Below are positions 28,318 through 37,381 of a stretch of DNA of 64,000 nucleotides, one piece after another (within the stretch, counting starts at the first letter, position 1; each line of letters starts with the position of its first letter). Below the pieces are notes generated by a model. That model saw only the letters and a list, made by a program, of their open reading frames with translations, did no database searches and was not told where the DNA came from. The position numbers were made by a program, and so were the translations under genes. Location of the stretch: the NCBI GenBank assembly GCA_964522525.1, contig CAZFWG010000014.1, positions 1-64,000 on the forward strand, written 5' to 3'. This DNA comes from CAYUYV01 sp964522525 (lineage in GTDB: Bacteria > Pseudomonadota > Alphaproteobacteria > JAJFIK01).

Positions 28318-29607
28318 ATGGTCCGATTTCAACATTCCCATCATGTGCTTTTTGGGGTGCGGGCAGGCATCGTTTTACTGGCGTTTGTCATGGCGTGGCT
28401 GCCGGCGCGTGCCCAGGATGTTCAGCGCATCGCGGCCCTGGTCAACGACCAAGTCATATCCGCCTATGATCTGGAACAGCGGGTGCGCCTCGTGGTGGCC
28501 ACATCAGGCCTGAACCCCACGCCGGAAGCCCTGGAGCGGGTCCGCGAACAGGTCCTGCGCACCCTTGTCGACGAGGAATTACAGCTCCAGGAAGCGGCCG
28601 AAGCGGAGCTTGCCGTTTCGGATCAGGAAGTTAACCAGGCGATCACGCGCCTCGCCGCGCGCAACAATCTCAGCCGCGAGCAGATCATCGGGATCCTCAG
28701 CCAAAGCGGCGTCGACGAAAACACCCTCCGGCGCCAGATCAGCGCCAGCATCGCCTGGGACACCCTGACCCAGGGGCGCTTCGGCTCGCGGATCAATGTG
28801 GGTGAGGATGAAGTCGACGAAATGCTTGAGCAATTGGCCGCCAGCTCGGACAAACCCCAATACCGCCTCCTCGAACTCTTCATGGGTGTGGGTTCACCGG
28901 AAGAAGACGAATCCGTGCGCCGCGCGGCCTTGCGCTTTGTCGATCAGCTGCGCCAGGGGGAGGCGAATTTCGCCGATCTCGCCCGACAGTTCAGCCAGTC
29001 CCCTTCGGCGGGCGCCGGCGGCGATGTGGGCTGGGTCACGGCCGAGGAATTGCCGACGGAACTTGCCGAAACCCTGGCCGATATGCGCCCGGGCACCCTG
29101 TCGCCACCCATCCGGACCATTGGCGGTTACTACATCATCGTTTTGCGGGACCGCCGGATCGGCCATGGCGCCCGGCCGGACCAGATCAAAATGCGAGTCA
29201 AGCAGCTCGTGGTTCCGGCCTTCGAGAGTTTTCCGGGCCCCATCATTCAGCAGGCGGCCCAGGCCGCGACCGGCATTTCGACCCGCCGCATCCCGTGCGA
29301 GGAACTCGACAAGATCGGCGCCGAAGCCAAGGATCTGCGGTATGCGGATCTTGGCAATCGATTGGCCAGCGATTTCACGCCGCAGTTCCAACAGGCCTTG
29401 TCAGGCCTGACCGCCGGGGATTCCACACAGCCTGTGCGCAGTGAGGTCGGCTTTCACATTCTGTTCGTGTGCAGCCATGAGATCATGGGATCCCTGCTGC
29501 CGCCCCGGGACGCCATCGAGGACCGGCTGTTCCAGCAGCAAATGTCCATGGTCCAGCGCCGCTTCCTCAGGGACCTGCGCCGGGACGCGACCGTCGAAAT
29601 CCGGTAG
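28318..29607 (+). CDS. surA: Periplasmic chaperone/peptidyl-prolyl isomerase SurA
   Basis: SurA escorts outer-membrane proteins, including LptD, across the periplasm. The 429-residue product has a signal peptide (about 13-33, cut after ARA), the SurA N-domain beginning IAALVNDQVISAYDLEQR, one parvulin domain near residues 180-285 (FADLARQFSQSPSAGAGGDVGWV) and a second, degenerate parvulin region. ATG 28318 is chosen for its signal peptide and GGAG about 8 bases before. It lies in the lptFGD-surA-pdxA-rsmA cluster. Confidence 0.93.
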   Translation: MVRFQHSHHVLFGVRAGIVLLAFVMAWLPARAQDVQRIAALVNDQVISAYDLEQRVRLVVATSGLNPTPEALERVREQVLRTLVDEELQLQEAAEAELAVSDQEVNQAITRLAARNNLSREQIIGILSQSGVDENTLRRQISASIAWDTLTQGRFGSRINVGEDEVDEMLEQLAASSDKPQYRLLELFMGVGSPEEDESVRRAALRFVDQLRQGEANFADLARQFSQSPSAGAGGDVGWVTAEELPTELAETLADMRPGTLSPPIRTIGGYYIIVLRDRRIGHGARPDQIKMRVKQLVVPAFESFPGPIIQQAAQAATGISTRRIPCEELDKIGAEAKDLRYADLGNRLASDFTPQFQQALSGLTAGDSTQPVRSEVGFHILFVCSHEIMGSLLPPRDAIEDRLFQQQMSMVQRRFLRDLRRDATVEIR

Positions 29608-29612
29608 AGGCC

Positions 29613-30689
29613 ATGGGCGCTCAAGCGCCGATCGTGGATCCCGCACCGGTCCTCCTGACCCAGGGGGATCCGGCGGGCATCGGCCCCGAAATCACCTTGA
29701 AAGCGTGGCAGCGCCTCCATGCGGAAGGCCCCGCCTTTGCCGTCATCGGCAGCCCGCGGCTCTATGATTTCACGGCCCGTCACCTGGGCCTCGATGTTCC
29801 TGTTACGGAGATTCAGGCGCCCCACGAGGCCGTCGAGGTTTTCCCCCATGCCCTTCCGGTCCTGCCCCTTTCCGTCGATGTTCCAGAGCCCTTAGTGCCG
29901 GGCCGGGCCGAGAGAACCCATGCCCCGGGTGTCACGAGCGCCATTCGTCAAGGCGTCCGGCTGGTCATGGAAGACCCTCCTGCCGCCCTTGCCCTTGTGA
30001 CGAACCCGATCAACAAGGCCGCTCTCTATGAAGCCGGTTTCGAGTTTCCGGGCCATACGGAGTTTCTGGCGGCCCTGGCCTCGGAAACAAGGGGCAAGGG
30101 TGGGAACCCTGTTCCCCATCCAGTGATGATGTTGGCCTCGCCTTTGCTCCGGGTTGTTCCCTTGACCATCCATGTGCCCGTGTCGAAAGTGCCGGGCCTG
30201 ATCACGGAGGAGCTGATCGTCCGTACGGCGCGCATCGTGGCGCAAGCCCTACAGCGGGATTTCGGCCTCGCCGCGCCGCGGCTCGCGGTGAGCGGTCTCA
30301 ACCCCCATGCCGGGGAACAGGGAACCCTGGGCCGAGAAGATCAGGACGTCATTGGCCCCGCCATTCAATCCCTGAAGCAGGAGGGCCTCCAGGTGACCGG
30401 CCCCCATTCGGCCGATACGCTGTTCCATGAGGCCGCCCGCCGACACTACGACGCGGCCTTGTGCATGTATCACGACCAGGCCCTGATCCCGATCAAGACC
30501 CTGGATTTCGACCGGGGGGTTAATGTCACGCTGGGGCTGCCCTTTGTCCGGACTTCCCCCGATCATGGCACGGCCTATGACATTGCCGGACAAGGTGTGG
30601 CGCGTCCGGATAATCTCATGGCGGCCCTGCGGCTGGCCCAGGAGATGGGCTGGCGCCGGGGCGCCGCAACGCCGGCAACGCGGCCATGA
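29613..30689 (+). CDS. pdxA: 4-hydroxythreonine-4-phosphate dehydrogenase
   Basis: PdxA oxidises 4-phosphohydroxy-L-threonine in the DXP-independent-entry vitamin B6 pathway of proteobacteria. The 358-residue chain has LLTQGDPAGIGPEITLKAW, the metal-binding His stretches FEFPGHTEFLA and ALCMYHDQALIPIKTLDF, and SPDHGTAYDIAG near the C-terminus. It overlaps the rsmA start by 4 bases. Confidence 0.95.
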   Translation: MGAQAPIVDPAPVLLTQGDPAGIGPEITLKAWQRLHAEGPAFAVIGSPRLYDFTARHLGLDVPVTEIQAPHEAVEVFPHALPVLPLSVDVPEPLVPGRAERTHAPGVTSAIRQGVRLVMEDPPAALALVTNPINKAALYEAGFEFPGHTEFLAALASETRGKGGNPVPHPVMMLASPLLRVVPLTIHVPVSKVPGLITEELIVRTARIVAQALQRDFGLAAPRLAVSGLNPHAGEQGTLGREDQDVIGPAIQSLKQEGLQVTGPHSADTLFHEAARRHYDAALCMYHDQALIPIKTLDFDRGVNVTLGLPFVRTSPDHGTAYDIAGQGVARPDNLMAALRLAQEMGWRRGAATPATRP

Positions 30690-31576
30690 GCGCCCTCGAC
30701 GCCCTGCCCCCCTTGCGGGACGTGATGGCGAGGCATGGCCTCACCCCGCGCAAGAGTTTCGGTCAGCACTTCCTGTTCGATCTCAATCTCACGCGCCGGA
30801 TTGCCCGGGCGGCGGGCCCCCTGGAAGGCCGGATTGTTGTCGAAGTGGGTCCGGGGCCCGGCGGCCTGACCCGTGCCCTTCTGACGGAAGGCGCCTCCCA
30901 TGTGCTGGCGATCGAACGGGACGCCCGGTGCCTGGAGATCCTGGGGGAAATCGGCCACGCCGTGCCGGACCGCTTGCGGGTGGTCGAAGCCGATGCCCTG
31001 AGCGTCCACGAGCCCGACCTGATCCCGCCCGCCTGGGCTGGAATGCCGGTCAAGGTCGTGGCCAATCTGCCCTATAATGTGGGAACGGCGCTGGTCGTCC
31101 GTTGGCTGACCGGTGCGGCCTGGCCGCCCTGGTATGAAAGCCTGACCTTGATGCTGCAAAAGGAAGTGGTGGACCGGCTCGTCGCCATGCCGGGCACCAA
31201 GGCCTATGGCCGCCTGTCGGTGCTCGCCCAATGGCGCAGCCGTGCGAGTTCCCTGTTCGAGGTCAGCGCCTCGGCCTTCGTCCCTCCGCCGAAAGTGGCC
31301 TCGGCCATCGTGTCGCTCACGCCGACGGATCCCGTCATGGATTGTCCGCCCCCGGCCCTTGAACGGGTGACGGCGGCCGCCTTCGGTCAACGGCGCAAAA
31401 TGCTCCGGGGCAGTCTGAAAAGCCTGGTGCCCGAGCCTGAACCCCTGATCGAGGCGGCCGGATTGCCGCCAACGGCGCGCGCGGAAGAAATCGACGTGGC
31501 CGGCTTCTGCCGCCTGGCCCTGGCCTTGGCACGAATCATCCGGACTACGCCTGAAGCGCCCGCGAGCCACCTTTAG
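30686..31576 (+). CDS. rsmA: 16S rRNA dimethyladenosine transferase RsmA (KsgA)
   Basis: RsmA dimethylates two adjacent adenosines near the 3' end of 16S rRNA. The 296-residue enzyme has the SAM-binding VVEVGPGPGGLTRALL and the NLPYNVGTALVV (catalytic NLPY) motif, plus the N-terminal SFGQHFLFD and the helical C-domain. Translational coupling to pdxA is through an ATGA overlap. Its stop overlaps by 4 bases the restored stop of the convergent VOC gene. Confidence 0.97.
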   Translation: MSALDALPPLRDVMARHGLTPRKSFGQHFLFDLNLTRRIARAAGPLEGRIVVEVGPGPGGLTRALLTEGASHVLAIERDARCLEILGEIGHAVPDRLRVVEADALSVHEPDLIPPAWAGMPVKVVANLPYNVGTALVVRWLTGAAWPPWYESLTLMLQKEVVDRLVAMPGTKAYGRLSVLAQWRSRASSLFEVSASAFVPPPKVASAIVSLTPTDPVMDCPPPALERVTAAAFGQRRKMLRGSLKSLVPEPEPLIEAAGLPPTARAEEIDVAGFCRLALALARIIRTTPEAPASHL

Positions 31577-31964
31577 TTGTGAGCTAAGCCCTGCCTTGTG
31601 AAGCAGAACACGTTGAGCTTGTTTCCGTCCAGATCGCGGAAATAGCCGGCATAGAAATTCGGAAAATCCCGAGGTCCCGCCGGACCTTCACAGGGGCGCC
31701 CAGCTCGATCGCTTTCTTGTAGACCCGGTCGACCTGCTCGGGGCCACTGGCGGCAAGGGCAACCATCACCCCATTGCCAATGGTGGCCTCCTGGCCGTTA
31801 TAGGGCTTGGTAACGGACAGCATGGCGCCCCCTTCCTCGGTTCCCCAGACAATGAAATTGTCGTCGCCGAATGTCCGTTTGGCGCCGAATTCGCTCAGGA
31901 GGGCGTCGTAAAAGGCCGCGGATTTCGCGAGGTCGTTCGTGCCGAACATGACATAGCCGATCAT
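31573..31964 (-). pseudogene. VOC-family protein gene with a frameshift
   Basis: The first 95 or so codons encode a VOC module (IGYVMFGTNDLAKSAAFYDALL, MVALAASGPEQVDRVYKKA). After GAPVK the frame turns into low-similarity IFRISMPAISAIW. Adding one base at the homopolymer at 31693-31696 restores GPAGPRDFPNFYAGYFRDLDG then NKLNVFCFTRQG, the expected C-terminal strands. The restored 130-codon gene ends at 31573, overlapping the rsmA stop tail to tail. In the current frame it ends at 31584. A sequencing error is as likely as a true mutation. Confidence 0.85.
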
Positions 31965-32038
31965 GGCGTTTTCCTTTCCTGCAGGCTTCTGTCTGGCTTG
32001 ACTTCAGGATGGGCATCCATTCAATGCGGGCGGGGCTG

Positions 32039-32063
32039 GTGATCAAGGCAAAAATTTGATCAC
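32039..32063. promoter_or_regulatory. Inverted repeat GTGATCAA-N9-TTGATCAC
   Basis: Arms at 32039-32046 and 32056-32063 are perfect, 8 bases each, with 9 bases between. The site lies about 95 bases upstream of the outer-membrane protein start and repeats the TGATCA core of the palindrome at that start. It may be an operator. Confidence 0.4.
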
Positions 32064-32150
32064 GCTCAATGTTGAGTTCTTCTTTGTGCGCCAAAACCCG
32101 GACATGAAATCCTGTCCTTCGGGGACGGGACCAATGGTCATTCGGAAGGA

Positions 32151-32166
32151 TTTGATCATGATCAAA
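32151..32166. promoter_or_regulatory. Palindrome TTTGATCATGATCAAA containing the start codon, FNR/FixK-like
   Basis: The perfect 16-bp palindrome at 32151-32166 contains the start ATG at 32158-32160. Its core is TTGAT-CATG-ATCAA, an exact fit to the FNR/FixK/ANR-type half-site arrangement (TTGAT-N4-ATCAA). Located over the start codon, binding would repress rather than activate. It is also consistent with a codon context accident (Met-Ile-Lys-Lys). Confidence 0.45.
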
Positions 32167-33111
32167 AAGTACGTATTTGGAGTGAGTGCTGTGGCCATGG
32201 CCCTTGCGTTCACAGGGCCCGCCGTCGCGGATGACAATGAATTCGAGGTGTTCGGACGCAAGTTCAACATGAGCGGCTCGCTCAGGGACGGCGGATTTGA
32301 CCGCTATGTCCCCTCCGTTCTGAACCCCCTCTTCAATGAGACGCCCTTCATCACGTCGGAAGTTCGGGCGCTTTACGCCTATCACGATGTGCCGGATGAT
32401 TTTGTCACGGGTGGCGGCACGATCCAGGTCGCAGCCGCACAGATCCGTGTGGCGTTCAGCGAACGGCTCGGCCTGATCGCGACTCAGGACGGCTACACGG
32501 ATGTCGATTTTGAAGGAACGTTGACTGACGACGACGGCCCCAATGATATCGCCGCGGGCCTCAAATACGCGTTCCATTATGATCCGGAAGACGGGGAAAT
32601 CATCACCGGCGGCATCCGCTATACGGCCCCGGCCGGGAACATCTCCACCTTTCTGGGCCCCAGAGAAATCGAACTCAACGGGGTGGGCGCGGGCTTCATC
32701 AATGTCTTCGGAACGGGCGCGAAGATCTGGAATGACTTCCAGGCGCAAGGCTCCGTCGGGGTTCAGTATGCCCTCAACAACTCGAATTCGTCGTTCTTCC
32801 ACGGCTCCACCTCGCTCTCCTATGAGCTGTTGCCGGGCTTCTATCCCATGATCGAGAGCAGCGTGTTCGTGCCCGTCAACGGGGGAGATCGGGTGACGAC
32901 TCCCGGACTGACCCAACTGACCGGTGCGGAGTTCCTGGATGTCGGCGCGGATGATCCCCAGCTGATCACGACCGTCGGGGGCGGCTTCCGTCTGCGCCCG
33001 TTCAATTCCGACCACGTCATTCTGGGCGCCGCGGCGGAAGTGAACGTGACGAACCGTGAGGACACGGCCTATGGCTACCGGGTCGTCACCGACCTGGTGC
33101 TCCATTTCTGA
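32158..33111 (+). CDS. Putative outer-membrane beta-barrel protein
   Basis: The 317-residue protein has a signal peptide (YVFGVSAVAMALAFTGPAV, cut after AVADD) and ends in Phe within VVTDLVLHF, as outer-membrane barrels usually do. Alternating hydrophobic strands rich in Gly, Asn and Tyr fill the rest. No porin family is recognised. The start at 32158 has AAGGA 8 bases upstream; it is embedded in a palindrome (see neighbouring site). It is followed by a strong terminator, so it is monocistronic. Confidence 0.75.
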   Translation: MIKKYVFGVSAVAMALAFTGPAVADDNEFEVFGRKFNMSGSLRDGGFDRYVPSVLNPLFNETPFITSEVRALYAYHDVPDDFVTGGGTIQVAAAQIRVAFSERLGLIATQDGYTDVDFEGTLTDDDGPNDIAAGLKYAFHYDPEDGEIITGGIRYTAPAGNISTFLGPREIELNGVGAGFINVFGTGAKIWNDFQAQGSVGVQYALNNSNSSFFHGSTSLSYELLPGFYPMIESSVFVPVNGGDRVTTPGLTQLTGAEFLDVGADDPQLITTVGGGFRLRPFNSDHVILGAAAEVNVTNREDTAYGYRVVTDLVLHF

Positions 33112-33150
33112 CGCACACGACTTTTTTGATCGACCAAAGGTCATCTTTGA

Positions 33151-33180
33151 ACGGAAGGGGGTCGCCCCTTCCGTTTTTTT
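33151..33180 (+). terminator. Rho-independent terminator of the outer-membrane protein gene
   Basis: Stem ACGGAAGGGG (33151-33160) and CCCCTTCCGT (33165-33174), loop GTCG, then a run of seven T ending at 33180. This is the best terminator in the window. Confidence 0.9.
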
Positions 33181-33462
33181 GTCGCCGCGTGTGACCCGTG
33201 CGGACGGAACCATCTCCCGATATTTGAGCGGCGGTTAGGGTCAGATTGTCGAGATCAGTCCTTATACAAATGATGACGTGATGCATTTTCCCTAGGGCTC
33301 CATGCACCCGGCACAGGACGATCGGCCCGATCGGTGCTCCCAACCCGAACGGGCGCCCAACCCGAAAGCACACGTCTGCGGCGTTGTCTCGCCCACAGTT
33401 GATTGTTCCCTCATCCATGTCGTGAGACAGTCGGGGAAACGGTTTGAAGCCCGGAGGACGCC

Positions 33463-34599
33463 ATGCCCACCCTGCCCTATCTGACCACCACCATTTTCGA
33501 TTTCGGGGCCATTCAGAAACTGCCCCGGGCCTTGAAGGACCTGCACATTCATCGCCCGCTCCTGGTCACGGACAAGGGTCTGATGGCCATCGGCGTCGCC
33601 TCTCAGGTCCGCTCGGCCATGGGTGAGGACAAACCCGTTTTCATTTTCGACGGCACGCCGGAAAACCCCACGGAAGAGGCCGTGATCGAGGCGCTGACCC
33701 TCTACCGCGCCAATCGCTGTGACGGCGTCGTGGGCCTGGGCGGCGGATCCTCCATGGATCTGGGCCGCGCGGTGGCTTTCATGGCCACCAATGACGTGGA
33801 TCTGAGCACCATTCCGGCGCTGGACCGGGGCGCCTATGCCCCGACGGCGCCCTATATCGCGGTGCCGACCACCTCGGGCACGGGCAGCGAGGTCTCGAAC
33901 GGCTTCGTGGTCATCACCAAGGACGGTCGCAAGCGCACCCTGGTGTCGCCCCGGTTCCTCGCCGGCCGGGCGGTTTGCGACCCGGAACTGACCCTGGGTC
34001 TGCCCAAACACCTCACCGCCGCCACGGGCATGGACGCGGTGACCCATGGCATCGAGGCGATCCTCTCCCCGGCCGTGAACCCGCCGGCGGAAGCCATCGC
34101 GCTTGACGCCATCGAACGGGCCATCGCCATGGGCTATCTGGAGCGTGCCGTCACCGACGGCTCCGACCGGGAGGCGCGCTGGCACATGATGATGGCCTCT
34201 ACGGAAGCGGCGCTCGCCTTTTCCAAGGGCCTGGGATCGATCCACGCCATGGCCCATTCCGCCGGGCGTCTGAAGGATCTGCGCCTCCACCACGGCACGC
34301 TCAATGCGGTGATCATGCCCGTGGTGCTGCGCTTCAACGCGGATCATGCCAAGGACAAATATGAGCGGATCCGCCACGCCCTGAGGCTCGGCCCCAGCGT
34401 GGACCTCGCGGACATGGTCGAGGACTTGAACGCCAAGCTGGGCCTGCCGAAAAATCTGGGGGAAATGGGTCTGACCACGGATCGCCTCCCGGATCTGGTG
34501 CCGGAAGCGCTGGATGATCTGGCCACGGCGACCAACCCGGTCAAACCGACGGCGGATGATTACGCGCGGCTGTTCGAGGAAGCGATCACGAAGGTTTAG
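33463..34599 (+). CDS. Iron-containing (class III) alcohol dehydrogenase
   Basis: The 378-residue protein has the class III marks: VVGLGGGSSMDLGRAVAF (nucleotide binding), PTTSGTGSEVSNGFVV, and the metal ligand sites GMDAVTHGIEAILSP (Asp and His), HAMAHSAG and LHHGTLNAVIMP. Substrates of the family include 4-hydroxybutyrate, lactaldehyde and primary alcohols; which one applies is unclear. The tail overlaps the convergent gmk tail by 14 bases. 33181-33462 holds no gene. Confidence 0.93.
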   Translation: MPTLPYLTTTIFDFGAIQKLPRALKDLHIHRPLLVTDKGLMAIGVASQVRSAMGEDKPVFIFDGTPENPTEEAVIEALTLYRANRCDGVVGLGGGSSMDLGRAVAFMATNDVDLSTIPALDRGAYAPTAPYIAVPTTSGTGSEVSNGFVVITKDGRKRTLVSPRFLAGRAVCDPELTLGLPKHLTAATGMDAVTHGIEAILSPAVNPPAEAIALDAIERAIAMGYLERAVTDGSDREARWHMMMASTEAALAFSKGLGSIHAMAHSAGRLKDLRLHHGTLNAVIMPVVLRFNADHAKDKYERIRHALRLGPSVDLADMVEDLNAKLGLPKNLGEMGLTTDRLPDLVPEALDDLATATNPVKPTADDYARLFEEAITKV

Positions 34600-35242
34600 A
34601 CTGGGGATCCGCGGAGCGCCCGCCCCGAAGGCCCGCCACGAAATCCGTGAGACCGATCTGCCGGGTGCGGCGCAGGCGCTCGGCCGCCAGAATGGCTTGC
34701 ACCTCGCCCAGGGCCTGGGTGCGGTCGCGGTTGATGATCACATAGTCATATTCCGCCCAGTGACTCATCTCGTCGCCCGCCTTGGCCATGCGCCGGGCGA
34801 CGACCTCATCGCTGTCCTGGGCCCGGGTCCGCAGACGGTTTTCCAGTTCCCCCGTCGACGGGGGCAGAATGAACACGCGAACCAGATCATTGAGGGCGTT
34901 TTTCTCAAGCTGCTGCGCGCCCTGCCAGTCGATGTCGAACAGGACGTCCCGGCCATGGGCAAGGGCCGCTTCCACGGGCGCACGCGGCGTACCATAGCGG
35001 TTGCCGAACACTTCCGCATGCTCCAGCAGCGCGGACGCGGCAACCATGGCCTCGAACTCAGCCATCGTCTTGAAGTGATAATCCTGGCCGTCGATCTCGC
35101 CCGGCCGGGGCGGGCGCGTGGTCACACTTACGGACAGGTCGATGCGATCGTCCGCCTCCAGAAGGCCCCGCGCCAGGGTGGACTTTCCAGCGCCGGAGGG
35201 CGAAGACAAGACGAACATCATGCCGCGCCGCTCAATGGCCAT
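34586..35242 (-). CDS. gmk: Guanylate kinase
   Basis: Converts GMP to GDP. The 218-residue product has P-loop FVLSSPSGAGKSTLARGLL and the GMP-binding TTRPPRPGEIDGQDYHF; the tail is a short extension beyond the family mean. It is the last gene of the yicC-gmk pair on the minus strand and overlaps the convergent alcohol dehydrogenase by 14 bases. Confidence 0.97.
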   Translation of the reverse strand: MAIERRGMMFVLSSPSGAGKSTLARGLLEADDRIDLSVSVTTRPPRPGEIDGQDYHFKTMAEFEAMVAASALLEHAEVFGNRYGTPRAPVEAALAHGRDVLFDIDWQGAQQLEKNALNDLVRVFILPPSTGELENRLRTRAQDSDEVVARRMAKAGDEMSHWAEYDYVIINRDRTQALGEVQAILAAERLRRTRQIGLTDFVAGLRGGRSADPQSKPS

Positions 35243-35341
35243 GGATCGGTCTCCTGCTGAGGAACGGGGGTGATGGGGCGCCGCGTGCCCTTCCCGTCCC
35301 CGTCTTGCGGTTTCGACGCGACGAGCTTGGCCGATTCGAGG

Positions 35342-36232
35342 CTATTCGACGTTCTGGATCTGCTCGCGCATCTGATCGATGACCACTTTCAGCTCCAGAC
35401 CGGTCCGCGTCAGGCCAATCTCATTGGATTTGGAACATAAAGTGTTGGCTTCCCGGTTAAATTCCTGGATCAGGAAGTCGAACCGGCGGCCCACCGCCTC
35501 GCCGGCGCCCAGAAGCTCCCGGGCGGCCTCCAAATGGGCGCGCAGGCGATCCAGCTCTTCGCGGATATCCGCCTTGGTCATCAGGATTGCCGCTTCCTGA
35601 TAGAGGCGCTCCTCGGAAAGCGCCTGGTCCTGGCCCAGGGCCGCAAGTTGACCGCGCAACCGCTCACGCAAGCGTTCCGGCTGGCTCGCCGCGTGGCCGG
35701 CGGCCGCGTCAATGAGACCCGCGATCTGATCCAACTGGTCCGCGATCACGGCGCCGAGGGCTTCGCCCTCCCGCGCCCGTGCCGAGGCGAAGGCCTCGAT
35801 CAGATCATCGAAACTGCCGAGAATGGCCGTGCGTCGGGCCTCGAGTTCCTCGTCGCTTTCCTTGGGGTCCTGAAGATCGAGGACGCCGCGAATATTCAGA
35901 AGGCCGTCGAGCCGGGCGGGTTCGATCCCTTTGACACGACCCTCCAACATGGCCATGGCATCGAGCACCTGGGCCAGCGCCTGTTCATTGATCTGAAGGG
36001 TCGCGGCGCCTTCCGTACGGGTCATTTGCAGATTGACCTGGACATTGCCGCGCTTGAACCGTTCATTGATCCGCTTACGCACGAGCGGTTCGAGGGAATC
36101 AAGGCCCGAGGGCAGGCGCAGCCGCATGTCGAGCCCGCGTCCGTTCACGCTCTTGGCTTCCCAGGCCCAGTGATAAGCGCCGAAACTGCCTTCGACCCGG
36201 GCAAATCCGGTCATGCTGTTGAGCGAGGACAC
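35342..36232 (-). CDS. yicC: YicC-family endoribonuclease
   Basis: The product is 296 residues starting VSSLNSMTGFARVEGSFG, the family hallmark (N-terminal SMTGFAR). DUF1732 is visible at the end: DFLIQEFNREANTLCSKS, then LTRTGLELKVVIDQMREQIQNVE. YicC proteins have been shown to be RNases that cleave RNA. I chose GTG 36232 on family alignment because no start there has a good ribosome-binding site; ATG 36214 and the ATG at 36295 are alternatives. It lies between mltG and gmk in the usual alphaproteobacterial order. Confidence 0.9.
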   Translation of the reverse strand: MSSLNSMTGFARVEGSFGAYHWAWEAKSVNGRGLDMRLRLPSGLDSLEPLVRKRINERFKRGNVQVNLQMTRTEGAATLQINEQALAQVLDAMAMLEGRVKGIEPARLDGLLNIRGVLDLQDPKESDEELEARRTAILGSFDDLIEAFASARAREGEALGAVIADQLDQIAGLIDAAAGHAASQPERLRERLRGQLAALGQDQALSEERLYQEAAILMTKADIREELDRLRAHLEAARELLGAGEAVGRRFDFLIQEFNREANTLCSKSNEIGLTRTGLELKVVIDQMREQIQNVE

Positions 36233-36294
36233 AGGCGTCTTGCCACTCCCCTGACGATCGGTTGCCAAACGGGCCTCAGGCATGTCCATGGTCA

Positions 36295-37299
36295 TCAGCG
36301 CAGGCCTCTTTCCCGTTGAACCCTTCGCCACTGGCGCACATTGCTCTCGTGCTCCCGTAGGCTCTTGGCGAAGGCATGACCGCCGCTGCCGTCGGCCACG
36401 AAATAAAGATAGTCCGTTTGCGGTGGATTGAGCACCGCGGCCAGCGCATCCCGCCCCGGATTGGCAATCGGCGTCGGCGGCAGGCCCGCATGGACATAGG
36501 TGTTGTAGGGGTTGTCCGCGTCGAGTTCGCTGCGCCGGATGCGCCGCCCGAGCGGCCGGCCCTTTGTGATCGCATAGATCACGGTGGGGTCGGATTGGAG
36601 CCGCATGCCCCGGCGCAATCGGTTGACGAAGACGGACGCGACAAGCGGTCGTTCCTCCGCGACCCCCGTTTCCTTTTCGACAATGGAGGCGAGCGTCACC
36701 GCCTCATAGGCGCTCTCCAGGGGCAGATCCGGCGCCCGGTCCTCCCAAAGCTGGGCTAGAACCGCTTCCTTGTCCTCGCGCATGCGCTCAAGAAGCTCCG
36801 AACGCGTGGTCCCGCGCTGGAACAGGTAGGTTTCCGGCAGCAGGAACCCTTCTTCGGGCCAGGTCTCGATCTCGCCGACCAGGATCTCATCGGCCATCAA
36901 CAAATCGACCACCTGGGCGACCGACAGGCCCTCGGCCACCGTCAGTTTGTGGAGGATGGATCGCCCGTCGACCAGAATATCGAGGATGTCGAGCATGCTC
37001 GCGCCGGAGGGAATGGCGTATTCACCGGCCTTCAGCTTACTGCCCCGGCCCATCAACCGCACACCGATGGCAAAGATCCGCGCATCCTCGATCACGCCTG
37101 CCGTTTCGAGACGGCGGGCTATGGCCTGAAGGCCGAGCCCCCGATCGAGCAGGACCGTGGTCTCGGCCGCGCCATCGGCGGCCACCGGTCCCGTCTTTTC
37201 GAAATAGTGCTTGCCGACGAGATAAACGCCGGCAATGCCGGCGACGGCCAGAAAGGCGATCAGCGCCGATGAGACAAAAAGGATCCGCAGTAGACGCAT
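36295..37299 (-). CDS. mltG: Endolytic transglycosylase MltG
   Basis: MltG cuts growing glycan strands and sets peptidoglycan chain length. The 334-residue protein has one N-terminal membrane helix (about 3-26), a LysM-like periplasmic region, and the YceG domain with LTLASIVEKETGVAEERPLVA (catalytic Glu), RLQSDPTVIYA and YNTYVHAGLPPTPIANPG. Start ATG 37299 has GAGAGGAG just upstream. Downstream of fabF on the same strand. Confidence 0.95.
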   Translation of the reverse strand: MRLLRILFVSSALIAFLAVAGIAGVYLVGKHYFEKTGPVAADGAAETTVLLDRGLGLQAIARRLETAGVIEDARIFAIGVRLMGRGSKLKAGEYAIPSGASMLDILDILVDGRSILHKLTVAEGLSVAQVVDLLMADEILVGEIETWPEEGFLLPETYLFQRGTTRSELLERMREDKEAVLAQLWEDRAPDLPLESAYEAVTLASIVEKETGVAEERPLVASVFVNRLRRGMRLQSDPTVIYAITKGRPLGRRIRRSELDADNPYNTYVHAGLPPTPIANPGRDALAAVLNPPQTDYLYFVADGSGGHAFAKSLREHESNVRQWRRVQRERGLR

Positions 37300-37381
37300 G
37301 ACGCTCCTCTCGCTATCCCCCGGAGGATATGAGATGGGGCGCAGTGAGCCCCCGGCTTGACCCACGGCGCACCGGGGTCCG

